DNA of 40,165 nucleotides. Origin: Crocosphaera sp. Its GTDB lineage: Bacteria; Cyanobacteriota; Cyanobacteriia; Cyanobacteriales; Microcystaceae. Positions 26,109-33,305 of the stretch are shown piece by piece. The stretch lies in NCBI GenBank assembly GCA_030065205.1, contig JASJDN010000040.1, forward strand, positions 1 through 40,165. The letters are read 5' to 3'. The translations under genes were made by a program, and so were the position numbers. The notes beneath the pieces are model-generated. The model saw only the letters and a list, made by a program, of their open reading frames with translations. It was not told the origin of the DNA and ran no database searches. Numbering within the stretch: the first letter of the stretch is position 1; every line of letters begins with the position of its first letter.

Positions 26109-26707
26109 TATTCATTACCTGTTAATTGAATACTACCTTGACGCAAAATTTTCCATCCTGTATTTGTCCATTTTGCCACAGTAGAAGGTAAACCACTAGG
26201 GTATTTTTGCTGATTCTTTAACCGTTCTTCATTTAAGACTAAAACATCAGGAAATTTCCTAGCAATTTCACGTAAGTTTTCTATGGGTGGTTCCCCTGAT
26301 AAATTTGCGCTGGTGGTGGCTAAACATCCCGTTTCTTTCAGTATATTCTGGGCAATAGTAGAATCAGGAATACGTACCCCGATAGTAGTAGTATCGAGGG
26401 GGTTCATGTCTTTAGGAACTAATTCAGAGGCAGGTAAAACTAAGGTTAATTGACCTGGCCAATATTTCTTAATCACCCCTTCCCATATCTGTAATTCTTT
26501 GGGGGTTCCTGTCACATATTTCCAAATAGCCTCTGGAGATGAACCCATCAAAATTAAAGGTTTATCAGGGGGTCGTTTTTTTGTTACAAAAATCAGGGAA
26601 GCAGACTCAGGTAAAGCAGCCAAAGCGGGAACCGTATCAGTGGGAAAACTGATCACTTGTCCTTGTTTTGCCCCTGTAATTAATTCCTTTCGAGAAACTT
26701 GTGGCAT
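26108..26707 (-). CDS. tsaC: L-threonylcarbamoyladenylate synthase (Sua5/YrdC family)
   Basis: The 199-residue protein makes threonylcarbamoyl-AMP from threonine, bicarbonate and ATP, the first step of t6A modification of ANN-decoding tRNAs. YrdC-fold motifs are ISFPTDTVPALAAL, VTKKRPPDKPLILMGSSPE, GQLTLVLPAS, TTIGVRIPDS and CLATTSANLSGEPP. There is no C-terminal Sua5 domain, so it is the short TsaC/YrdC-like form, although generic YrdC/YciO paralogues cannot be excluded. The stop codon shares one base with the start of the histidine-kinase-like gene. No strong ribosome binding site precedes the ATG. It is divergent from the TPR gene with 104 bases between. Confidence 0.88.
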   Translation of the reverse strand: MPQVSRKELITGAKQGQVISFPTDTVPALAALPESASLIFVTKKRPPDKPLILMGSSPEAIWKYVTGTPKELQIWEGVIKKYWPGQLTLVLPASELVPKDMNPLDTTTIGVRIPDSTIAQNILKETGCLATTSANLSGEPPIENLREIARKFPDVLVLNEERLKNQQKYPSGLPSTVAKWTNTGWKILRQGSIQLTGNE

Positions 26708-26811
26708 AGTTAATGAAGTCAGAAGTTGTTTTTATATTAATTTTAAGTTAAGAATAAACAAAAAACCTTATAATTCTGTTGTCTCTATAATTAAAAATCT
26801 ATTGTAATGTT

Positions 26812-28479
26812 ATGAAAATCAAATTTAAGAAACAATTTCCTTTCTATTTTACCTTGGTGGTAGGTTTATGTTTTCTGTTCAACCTGATTATCGTTACTCA
26901 GGTTCAAGGATTCAATCAGACGACAAGTAATCGCCCAGTTCCCTTATTAGATAATCTCGGGAAGCATCACCATCCGATTACAACCACCTCTTCTCTTGCC
27001 CAACAGTATTTTGATCAAGGCTTAATCTTTATCTTTGGTTTTAACCATAAAGAAGCTTATCTTTCCTTTCAAGAAGCCACAAAATTAGACCCAAATTGCG
27101 CCATTTGTTACGCAGGAATGGCCTTGGCGTTGGGACCCAATATTAACGCGCCCATGGATAAAAAAGCCATGCCCACTGCGTACGAAATCATCGAAAAAGC
27201 CCATCAATTAAGCAAAAATGCCTCACCACAAGAAAAAGCTTACATTAAAGCCTTGAGGCAGCGTTATTCCCCCCAACCAGTGGACGATCGATCTGGGTTG
27301 GATCTCGCTTATGCCAAGACTATGAAAGCGGTGGTTAAACAGTATCCCGATGATGTAGATGCAGCTACTCTCTACGCAGAAGCCTTAATGGACTTGATGC
27401 CGTGGGATTATTGGTTAGAAGGGGGAAAACCCAAACCCGAAACCCAAGAAATTGTTGCTACATTAGAATCGGTTTTGGCCAAAAATCCCCAACATCCAGG
27501 GGCAACCCATTATTATATTCATGCCGTAGAAGCTTCCAACCACCCCGAAAAAGCAGAAGCAGCAGCCGATAATCTCCGTGATACGGTTCCAGGTTCCGGT
27601 CATTTGCTACATATGCCGTCCCATATTTATCTACGTATTGGCCGTTATCACGATGCAGCTTTAGCCAATGAAAAAGCGATGAAATCTGATGAAATTTATT
27701 TGGCAAATACGCAAGAAAAAGGAATTTATTCCACCCTTTATTATCCTCATAATATTCATTTTTTCTGGTCGGCTGCTAGTATGGAAGGCCGCAGTCAAGA
27801 AGCGATCGCTGCTGCTAGAAAATTGGCCGATAAAACCCATAATCTTCAAGGATTTCCTTGGTCTGAAATCTTTTTACCCAGTCCTTATTTTTCTTTTGTC
27901 CAATTTCACCAATGGGATGAAATGTTAACAGAAACTCAACCTTCCGAAGAATTTATGTATACTAACGCCATGTGGCATTATGGTCGGGGAATGGCTTGGG
28001 TAGCCAAAGAAAAGTTAGAGAATGCAATGGCAGAAGAAACAGCAATGAGTCAATTATTGTCAACTCAATCCCTAGAAAAAATAGAAGCTACTGGGGTTCC
28101 GGCAACAAAATTAATCAACATTGCCGATGAATTATTAAAAGGGAAAATTGCCACATTAAAACGGGAAAAAGAAGCAGCAATTACTCATTATCAAGCAGCC
28201 GTTAAACTACAGGATAATTTACCTTATATGGAACCCCCTTATTGGTATTATCCGACTCGTTATTCTTTAGCGACTTCCCTATTTCAACAAGGAAAATTCA
28301 CAGAAGCAGAGGCTGTATATCGTCAAGATTTACAACAACATCCTAATAATGGGTGGTCTTTATTGGGGTTATCAGAAAGTTTACAAGAACAAGGGAAAAC
28401 TGATGAGATGATGACCGTTAAAAAAGAGTTTAAAGAAGCTTGGAAACAAGCAGATTTTGAATTAAGTCTGTCTGATTAA
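26812..28479 (+). CDS. Secreted TPR-repeat protein
   Basis: The 555-residue protein begins with a basic stretch and a hydrophobic helix (about 11-31, FYFTLVVGLCFLFNLIIVTQ) that serves as a signal peptide or anchor. TPR-like helix pairs follow across residues 60-545 (for example YFDQGLIFIFGFNHKEAYLS, FQEATKLDPNCAICYAGMAL, and near the C-terminus LATSLFQQGKFTEAEAVYRQ). Distinctive family features are Cys96 and Cys99 in NCAIC, the block GHLLHMPSHIYLRIGRYHDA with three histidines, and HYYIHAVE. The histidine and cysteine conservation hints at metal or thiol chemistry, but I know of no established function. It should lie in the periplasm or be membrane-anchored. Confidence 0.82.
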   Translation: MKIKFKKQFPFYFTLVVGLCFLFNLIIVTQVQGFNQTTSNRPVPLLDNLGKHHHPITTTSSLAQQYFDQGLIFIFGFNHKEAYLSFQEATKLDPNCAICYAGMALALGPNINAPMDKKAMPTAYEIIEKAHQLSKNASPQEKAYIKALRQRYSPQPVDDRSGLDLAYAKTMKAVVKQYPDDVDAATLYAEALMDLMPWDYWLEGGKPKPETQEIVATLESVLAKNPQHPGATHYYIHAVEASNHPEKAEAAADNLRDTVPGSGHLLHMPSHIYLRIGRYHDAALANEKAMKSDEIYLANTQEKGIYSTLYYPHNIHFFWSAASMEGRSQEAIAAARKLADKTHNLQGFPWSEIFLPSPYFSFVQFHQWDEMLTETQPSEEFMYTNAMWHYGRGMAWVAKEKLENAMAEETAMSQLLSTQSLEKIEATGVPATKLINIADELLKGKIATLKREKEAAITHYQAAVKLQDNLPYMEPPYWYYPTRYSLATSLFQQGKFTEAEAVYRQDLQQHPNNGWSLLGLSESLQEQGKTDEMMTVKKEFKEAWKQADFELSLSD

Positions 28480-28485
28480 CTACAG

Positions 28486-28524
28486 TCTTCCCTCCTGTCT
28501 CCTGCCTCCCCCGAAGGGCTGTTA
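28486..28524. repeat. C-rich CTCCTGCC repeat ending in the SDR gene stop codon
   Basis: TCTTCCCTCCTG (28486-28497) is identical to 8046-8057. TCTCCTGCCTCCC follows, and the element ends GAAGGGCTGTTAA, where TTA is the stop of the minus-strand SDR gene. It fills the whole 42-base convergent gap between the TPR and SDR genes. See also 8046-8097. Confidence 0.7.
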
Positions 28525-29499
28525 AATTTTAGGGGATTGAAGCATAGTTGCTTGTAAAATAAACCAAGGAATTTTGATATCTGGAATTAACCAACTATAT
28601 TGTTTTAAAGCAGGGACAGCAGAGGGGAAAATGAAGCGCAAGGAACGCAACGAAACGGGACGATTATCTTTTTCATCGACAATGTTATATCGTTTCGCTA
28701 ATTCAGCAATAATCTGCACTTTTCCTGTTCGTTTCATAATGTTAGTATCAGCAGCCAAAGCAGCAATAACCCTCCCCGTGAATAAAGGGGTTTCCCAGTT
28801 GTAATAGTCTTCAAATGTCGCAGTTTCAGGTTGGCTTTTATCCTGACTATTCATCTGTTGAGAAAATGCAAACATTTGTTCCGTTCCTACAATACCAGGC
28901 CATAAAGAAATAGAAGTAATGTTATTAGCTTTTAACTCCACAGCCATATCTGCAGTTAAGCGATCGCAAGCTGCTTTTCCTGCTCCATAAGCTGCCCCAA
29001 ATATATAGGATAACCCACCCCAAGAAGAAATGGTACAAATGAGTCCTTGTTGCCGTTGACTCATCAAACGGGCTGCAAAAATACTAGCAATATAATGACT
29101 ACGAAGCCCAACATTATTAATGGCATCCCATAAACTAGGGTCATGTTTCCAGAAGGGTTCACCGTAAGCATTACTAATAGCTTTTACCCCCGAAAAAACA
29201 TTATTAACTAAAATATCTAATTGTCCATTTTGTTCATTGTTAATCCGTTCAAATAATAATTCAACTTGTTCATCGTCACTATGGTCTACTTGAACAGGAA
29301 TACAGTTTCCTCCTACATCATTGACCGCTTTTTGTGTCTCTAATAAAGTTCCGGAAACGTTATCATTCTCATCGGTGGTTAGGGTTCGTCCCGTAATATA
29401 AACCGTTGCCCCTGCTTCTCCTAAACCGATGGCGATACCTTTACCAATACCTCTGGTTGCACCAGTAACTAAGGCAACTTTTCCCTTTAAATCTGTCAT
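28522..29499 (-). CDS. Short-chain dehydrogenase/reductase (SDR family)
   Basis: From the ATG at 29499 the protein has 325 residues, with the NAD(P)-binding motif KVALVTGATRGIGKGIA (TGxxxGIG at 12-19), LDILVNN (94-100), ISSWGG with the catalytic serine (158 or 159) and YGAGK (Tyr171, Lys175). LWPGIVGTE follows. It resembles DHRS1-type SDRs, whose physiological substrates are poorly known. I prefer the ATG at 29499 to an in-frame GTG at 29532, because AAGGAT lies about 8 bases before the ATG and SDRs normally begin only a few residues before the first strand. The stop codon comes from a dispersed repeat edge. Confidence 0.88.
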   Translation of the reverse strand: MTDLKGKVALVTGATRGIGKGIAIGLGEAGATVYITGRTLTTDENDNVSGTLLETQKAVNDVGGNCIPVQVDHSDDEQVELLFERINNEQNGQLDILVNNVFSGVKAISNAYGEPFWKHDPSLWDAINNVGLRSHYIASIFAARLMSQRQQGLICTISSWGGLSYIFGAAYGAGKAACDRLTADMAVELKANNITSISLWPGIVGTEQMFAFSQQMNSQDKSQPETATFEDYYNWETPLFTGRVIAALAADTNIMKRTGKVQIIAELAKRYNIVDEKDNRPVSLRSLRFIFPSAVPALKQYSWLIPDIKIPWFILQATMLQSPKI

Positions 29500-29541
29500 T
29501 TCTCTTATCCTTTTAACATCAATCAACTTCACTAATAACAG

Positions 29542-29567
29542 TAGGGGCCAACAACCGTTGACCCCTA
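29542..29567. repeat. Imperfect palindrome between infC and the SDR gene
   Basis: TAGGGGCCAAC (29542-29552) and GTTGACCCCTA (29557-29567) pair with one mismatch around a 4-base centre, AACC. It lies 22 bases downstream of the infC stop on the transcribed strand. No T-run follows on the minus strand, so a dispersed REP-like repeat is more likely than an intrinsic terminator. The GTTGACCCCTA arm recurs within GTTGACCCCTATCA at 31657. Confidence 0.65.
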
Positions 29568-29589
29568 GAATAAATTATTTTGTTGTTAA

Positions 29590-30141
29590 TTAACTCGGTT
29601 CGAGTATAATAGAGAGTTGATGACCGTTATAGTTGCTGTTTCCGTCTTGGTTAGCAACATCAGATAGTCTATCTACAATGTGGTCTAATTTCTCGCGGCC
29701 AAGCTTCATAAACGCTCGTTCACGACCTCTAAATCTCATCGAGAACTTAACTTTTGAACCGTTGTTGAGAAACTTTCTGGCTTGTCTTAACTTTGTGTTT
29801 AAGTCTCCGGTATCGGTGCAGTATCTTAGTTTAACTTCTTTTAAAGTGTTTTCTGTACGGTTTTTCTTGGCTAAGGATTCTTTTTTCTGCAATTCGTACT
29901 TAAACTTACCATAATCGATTATTTTGCACACTGGGGGTGAGGCGTTAGGGGCAACTTCTACTAAGTCCAAGTTAGCTTCTTGTGCTATTTCTATTGCTTC
30001 GGCTAGAGGTTTGATGCCAACTTGCTCCCCATCTTCAGTCACAACTCTAACTTCTTCTGATCGAATCCGATTATTAATCCGATGTTTATTAGATTGATTG
30101 AAAGGTTGAACGGGTCTATTTCTTCTTCTGGGTCGTCCCAA
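29590..30141 (-). CDS. infC: Translation initiation factor IF-3, TTG start
   Basis: The 183-residue protein keeps 30S subunits free and checks the start codon-anticodon pair. N-domain: INNRIRSEEVRVVTEDGEQV, LVEVAPNASPPVCKIIDYGK and FKYELQKK. The lysine-rich linker and C-domain (LKEVKLRYCTDTGDLNTKLR, VKFSMRFRGRE, GHQLSIILEPS) are complete. The start appears to be TTG at 30141: no ATG or GTG is available in frame, and AAGGAGG (30153-30159 on the minus strand) lies 11 bases upstream. Unusual start codons are known for infC in enterobacteria, where they support autoregulation; UUG here may or may not serve that role. Confidence 0.94.
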   Translation of the reverse strand: MGRPRRRNRPVQPFNQSNKHRINNRIRSEEVRVVTEDGEQVGIKPLAEAIEIAQEANLDLVEVAPNASPPVCKIIDYGKFKYELQKKESLAKKNRTENTLKEVKLRYCTDTGDLNTKLRQARKFLNNGSKVKFSMRFRGRERAFMKLGREKLDHIVDRLSDVANQDGNSNYNGHQLSIILEPS

Positions 30142-30193
30142 ACTACTTGATTCCTCCTTAATTTAACGACAATTTTTGCTTAGTGTCACCTGT

Positions 30194-30222
30194 ATCATAT
30201 CATGTACTACAAATTATTGCAA
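30194..30222 (-). promoter_or_regulatory. Predicted sigma-70-type promoter of infC
   Basis: On the minus strand TTGCAA (30222-30217) is followed after exactly 17 bases by TATGAT (30199-30194). Transcription would begin near 30187, giving a leader of about 45 bases that contains the AAGGAGG ribosome binding site. Both boxes are close to consensus. Confidence 0.6.
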
Positions 30223-30355
30223 GTCTGTACTGATTCATCAGGCATTAGATACAATTAAATTGCGTTATCAGCTAAAAAAGAAAAAAAACAATAATTTTAG
30301 TTGTGGATTACTCTTTTTTACAGATTTGCTAATTAATACCTAGTTTTTGAGAGTT

Positions 30356-30868
30356 ATGAAATATATTTCCGTTGTTATCTTCTTATTATCCACTCCGTTG
30401 ATATTAATGGGTTGCACAGAAACCACCAATAATTTATATCGCTTGGAATTAGATAGAGAATGCGTTGGTTGCGATTTAGAAGGTGTTAATTTACCGAGAG
30501 AAAATTTCGGTCTTAAATATCGTATTCCTCGCAGTAGTTCCCCTTTATCTATTAGCCCTTTTGGTATGGATAAAGCGAAACCAGTTAATCTAACTAGGGC
30601 AAATTTATCCAACGCAAACTTATATCAATCTGATCTATCAAGCATTATTTTAGAGAATGCTAATTTAACACAAGCCAATCTCAGTGAAACCGATTTAGAA
30701 GCAGCCAATTTAAAAGGGGCAAATTTAGAAAAAACTAACTTAGAAAATGCCAATCTTAAAGGAGCAGATTTAGAAAATGCTAACCTTCGAGGAACTAATC
30801 TAAAGGGTGTTCATCTAGAAGAAACTCACCTCAAAGGCATAGAAACAGATAAAAATACAGTTTGGTAA
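30356..30868 (+). CDS. Pentapeptide repeat lipoprotein
   Basis: From the ATG at 30356 the protein has 170 residues. It begins MKYISVVIFLLSTPLILMGC, a lipoprotein signal peptide with lipobox LMGC and the lipidated Cys20. An upstream TTG at 30347 would extend this only by three residues and is not needed. A short mature spacer contains ECVGCDLEGVNL, then from about residue 78 an uninterrupted set of A(N/D)LxX pentapeptides (for example LTRANLSNANLYQSDL, LKGANLEKTNLENANL) runs to near the end. It should be anchored in a membrane facing the periplasm or thylakoid lumen. Function is unknown. It converges on a Uma2 gene with a 2-base gap. Confidence 0.85.
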   Translation: MKYISVVIFLLSTPLILMGCTETTNNLYRLELDRECVGCDLEGVNLPRENFGLKYRIPRSSSPLSISPFGMDKAKPVNLTRANLSNANLYQSDLSSIILENANLTQANLSETDLEAANLKGANLEKTNLENANLKGADLENANLRGTNLKGVHLEETHLKGIETDKNTVW

Positions 30869-30870
30869 AA

Positions 30871-31506
30871 TTATCTTGTTTGTTGTTTAATCCACTGACG
30901 AAATTGTTTTAAGGTTACGGTTTCTCCTTCTTTTAAACTTTGTTGGATAAAAGGTAAAAGTTCAGCTATTTTTAACCAAGGAAAGGTTAAACTAGAATCA
31001 GATCGAACATAATTATAATTATTCAAAATAAAAACAATTAACTGATTACCATCATATCGCCAAATTTCAGGAACCCCTAAAGCAGCATAAATAGGTAACT
31101 TATTCAGAGAACTATTACTCATATCAATTTCTAATACTAAATCAGGGGGTGGATCAACATCTAGTCTGATATCTTGTTTATGTCTAACTAGAGGTTCATT
31201 GCTTAAGTAATAACAAGAATCAGGTTCAACTCCTTTTTTAACTATTTCTTTTTTTAAGGTTAATGACCCCATTGTTTTAATATTCAAATCGAGTTCTAGG
31301 GCAATTACTAAAATTAAATTATCAATAAAACGATTACTATATTCATGTTGTCCAAACGGGGTCATAATTTCAACAATTTCTTTATCATAAGCTAAACGAA
31401 TGACTCTTTTATTACCCAGTTCCTTGAGAATTTGATTAAACGTTTCCCAAGTAATATTATTTAATATAACTCTGTTTTCGGTAAGATTTTGCTGAATTAT
31501 TGGCAT
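30871..31506 (-). CDS. Uma2 family (DUF820) nuclease-like protein
   Basis: This 211-residue protein is the second Uma2/DUF820 member in the window and is of a different subtype from the one at 8844. An acidic core DPPPDLVLEIDMSNSSLNKL, with KLPIYAALGVPEIWRYDGN behind it, marks the PD-(D/E)XK fold. Upstream are VEIMTPFGQHEYSNRFIDNL and the segment SCYYLSNEP. Substrate and role are unknown. The start at 31506 has no clear Shine-Dalgarno sequence. Confidence 0.85.
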   Translation of the reverse strand: MPIIQQNLTENRVILNNITWETFNQILKELGNKRVIRLAYDKEIVEIMTPFGQHEYSNRFIDNLILVIALELDLNIKTMGSLTLKKEIVKKGVEPDSCYYLSNEPLVRHKQDIRLDVDPPPDLVLEIDMSNSSLNKLPIYAALGVPEIWRYDGNQLIVFILNNYNYVRSDSSLTFPWLKIAELLPFIQQSLKEGETVTLKQFRQWIKQQTR

Positions 31507-31553
31507 TATGTGTGTCCCAATTCATACGTTCAATATAACTAAGTAATTACTTA

Positions 31554-31609
31554 GGTGGGCAAAATTATACTTTTCTATTCTATTGATAATCGTTACGATT
31601 TTGCCCACC
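31554..31609. repeat. Inverted repeat (GGTGGGCAAAAT arms)
   Basis: GGTGGGCAAAAT (31554-31565) and ATTTTGCCCACC (31598-31609) are perfect 12-base arms around a 32-base AT-rich centre. The arm core GGTGGGCAA is shared with the compact palindromes after pgi and chlN. The 56-base unit has the size of a minimal mobile repeat. Its translation gives a spurious open frame. Confidence 0.75.
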
Positions 31610-31631
31610 CTACTATAACTAGAATTGTAGA

Positions 31632-31663
31632 GGTCAACCCTGAGCGGAGTCGAAGTGTTGACC
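31632..31663. repeat. Inverted repeat containing CTGAGCGGAGTCGAAG
   Basis: GGTCAAC (31632-31638) and GTTGACC (31657-31663) flank the core CCTGAGCGGAGTCGAAG, a dispersed motif I recall from many bacterial intergenic regions. It lies 22 bases from the previous inverted repeat, so two unrelated repeat units are nested in the 638-base gap upstream of chlL. Confidence 0.6.
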
Positions 31664-32034
31664 CCTATCAGCAAATTGTAACTATTCTTTATAAAATTCT
31701 TTGTGGCACCCTTTTCATTGCCTTAACTGAGGGAAAAATGACCCTTTTCTGTTACATAGCTTAATTTTTTGCTGTTTTGTTTTATAACGCTATTGCAATA
31801 GTAAATCCTTGAAAGCTTTATATAATCGTAGTTTTAGTGAATTGAAGTTTAAGATGAGCGATCGCTTACACCTTCATTTTTTTATATTGTTCCTGATTAT
31901 TAAAATACGGAACACAAAATATTTTTAAAATGACAAAAAACAATTTATAAGCTTTTTTGGGAGCTTTATCATAAATTTTCTTTTATATTCAATATTTTTC
32001 TTTAAAATACTCCTTAATTTGTTTTGAACTCCCC
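31664..32034. other. Gene-free region upstream of chlL
   Basis: This AT-rich stretch holds a GCGATCGC site at 31859-31866 and long A/T tracts. No coding region or RNA gene was recognised. It probably carries upstream control sites for chlL, which in cyanobacteria is typically linked to light, redox or low-oxygen control; no specific site can be named. Confidence 0.4.
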
Positions 32035-32063
32035 TTGGAATTCTTGGCCAGTTGTTCCATAAT
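32035..32063 (+). promoter_or_regulatory. Candidate promoter of chlL
   Basis: TTGGAA (32035-32040) and CATAAT (32058-32063) are 17 bases apart. The predicted start near 32070 gives a leader of about 75 bases that includes the hairpin at 32087-32107. The boxes are moderately close to consensus, so this is tentative. Confidence 0.4.
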
Positions 32064-32086
32064 GCGAGTAATGAGATTGACAAACC

Positions 32087-32107
32087 GACTGAGGTTACAA
32101 CCCAGTC
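32087..32107 (+). promoter_or_regulatory. Hairpin in the chlL leader
   Basis: GACTG (32087-32091) pairs with CAGTC (32103-32107), and after one unpaired A, GGT (32093-32095) pairs with ACC (32100-32102) around the loop TACA. The hairpin ends 23 bases before the AGGAG ribosome binding site of chlL. It could affect leader stability or translation. No known riboswitch class is recognised. Confidence 0.45.
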
Positions 32108-32144
32108 ATAACAAGCATTATTTTGATTGCAGGAGATTAAACCC

Positions 32145-33014
32145 TTGACTTTAACACTCGCAGTTTACGGAAAAGGTGGTATCGGAAAATCAACCACCAG
32201 TTGCAATATTTCTACCGCATTAGCGAAACGGGGTAAAAAGGTACTACAAATTGGTTGTGATCCGAAGCATGATAGTACATTTACTCTAACTGGGTTTCTC
32301 ATTCCTACCATCATCGACACCCTACAAGAAAAAGACTTTCACTACGAAGATATTTGGCCTGAAGACGTTATCTACAAAGGATATGCAGGGGTTGACTGTG
32401 TAGAAGCAGGGGGGCCACCTGCCGGTGCCGGTTGCGGTGGTTACGTGGTGGGAGAAACCGTTAAACTCCTCAAAGAACTCAATGCGTTTGATGAGTACGA
32501 TATCATCTTATTTGACGTATTAGGGGACGTTGTTTGTGGTGGGTTTGCTGCACCCCTAAACTATGCTGACTACTGTTTAATTGTCACGGATAATGGGTTT
32601 GATGCGTTGTTTGCAGCTAACCGTATCGCTGCTTCAGTGAGAGAGAAAGCGCGGACCCATCCCTTACGGTTAGCGGGGTTAATTGGTAATCGTACCTCTA
32701 AGCGTGATTTAATTGATAAATATGTAGAAGCGGTTCCCATGCCGGTGTTAGAAATTTTACCGTTAATTGAAGATATTCGGGTATCACGGGTTAAGGGAAA
32801 AACCTTGTTTGAAATGACAGAAAGTGACCCTTCTCTTGACTACGTTTGCAATTACTATTTAAACATTGCTGACCAATTATTAGCCATGCCGGAAGGAGTA
32901 GTTCCGAAGGATGCTCAAGACAGAGAATTGTTCAGTTTATTGTCTGATTTCTATCTTAATCCTCAAACCCCTGTTAAGTCAGAAGAAGAAGAGTTAGACA
33001 TGATGATAGTTTAA
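32145..33014 (+). CDS. chlL: Light-independent protochlorophyllide reductase, iron-sulfur ATP-binding protein
   Basis: ChlL is the NifH-like ATPase that feeds electrons to ChlN-ChlB, letting chlorophyll be made in the dark. Residues 8-17 form the P-loop [10 protein letters not shown]. Cys97 (AGCGGYV) and Cys131 (VVCGGFAAP) are the two ligands of the bridging 4Fe-4S cluster shared by the homodimer. [12 protein letters not shown] and [10 protein letters not shown] are further family marks. I choose the TTG at 32145 as start (290 residues, [12 protein letters not shown]) because AGGAG lies 9 bases upstream and overlaps an in-frame TTG at 32127 that would otherwise be used. The enzyme is oxygen sensitive. 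It leads chlL-(unknown)-chlN; chlB is not in the window. Confidence 0.96.
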   Translation: MTLTLAVYGKGGIGKSTTSCNISTALAKRGKKVLQIGCDPKHDSTFTLTGFLIPTIIDTLQEKDFHYEDIWPEDVIYKGYAGVDCVEAGGPPAGAGCGGYVVGETVKLLKELNAFDEYDIILFDVLGDVVCGGFAAPLNYADYCLIVTDNGFDALFAANRIAASVREKARTHPLRLAGLIGNRTSKRDLIDKYVEAVPMPVLEILPLIEDIRVSRVKGKTLFEMTESDPSLDYVCNYYLNIADQLLAMPEGVVPKDAQDRELFSLLSDFYLNPQTPVKSEEEELDMMIV

Positions 33015-33020
33015 TCATTT

Positions 33021-33109
33021 TGTAGGTTGGGTTAGCGATAGCGTAACCCAACAAGATAAGGTTAATTTTGTTCGTTAGTGTTGGGTTTCGTTCCTCTACC
33101 CAACCTACA
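33021..33109. repeat. TGTAGGTTGGGT inverted-repeat element
   Basis: TGTAGGTTGGGT (33021-33032) and ACCCAACCTACA (33098-33109) are perfect 12-base arms of an 89-base unit that starts 7 bases after the chlL stop. An inner hairpin pairs GTTGGGTTA (33026-33034) with TAACCCAAC (33044-33052) around GCGATAGCG. The sequence resembles a dispersed repeat that I recall from many cyanobacterial genomes. It lies between chlL and the next gene of the cluster. Confidence 0.8.
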
Positions 33110-33137
33110 GATTACTGTATTAAATTCAGGGAGTGCA

Positions 33138-33179
33138 AGCATCTTGCTTGCTATATTTTTCCCTAGTGAGCAAGATGCT
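33138..33179. repeat. AGCATCTTGCT inverted-repeat element
   Basis: AGCATCTTGCT (33138-33148) and AGCAAGATGCT (33169-33179) are perfect 11-base inverted arms, and each arm region forms a small hairpin of its own (GCAAG-CAT-CTTGC; GTGAGC-AAGAT-GCTCAC). This second dispersed-type repeat lies 29 bases beyond the previous one, so most of the 291-base chlL-33306 gap is repeat sequence. Confidence 0.7.
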
Positions 33180-33305
33180 CACATTACTATTCCGTAACTT
33201 AAAAGGAAGACTCTAAAATATGAAAGGGGGTAAATTAATGACATGAAATTCATCTAATAAGGGAAGACTAGAAATAGCGACTCTTATTATCAAGGAAAAA
33301 ATAAA

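Noticed and set aside
29542..29567. Palindrome considered as an infC terminator
   Set aside because: No T-run follows on the minus strand; better described as a dispersed palindrome.
31555..31764. Plus-strand open frame of 69 codons upstream of chlL
   Set aside because: It translates two inverted repeats; no ribosome binding site and no known protein features.
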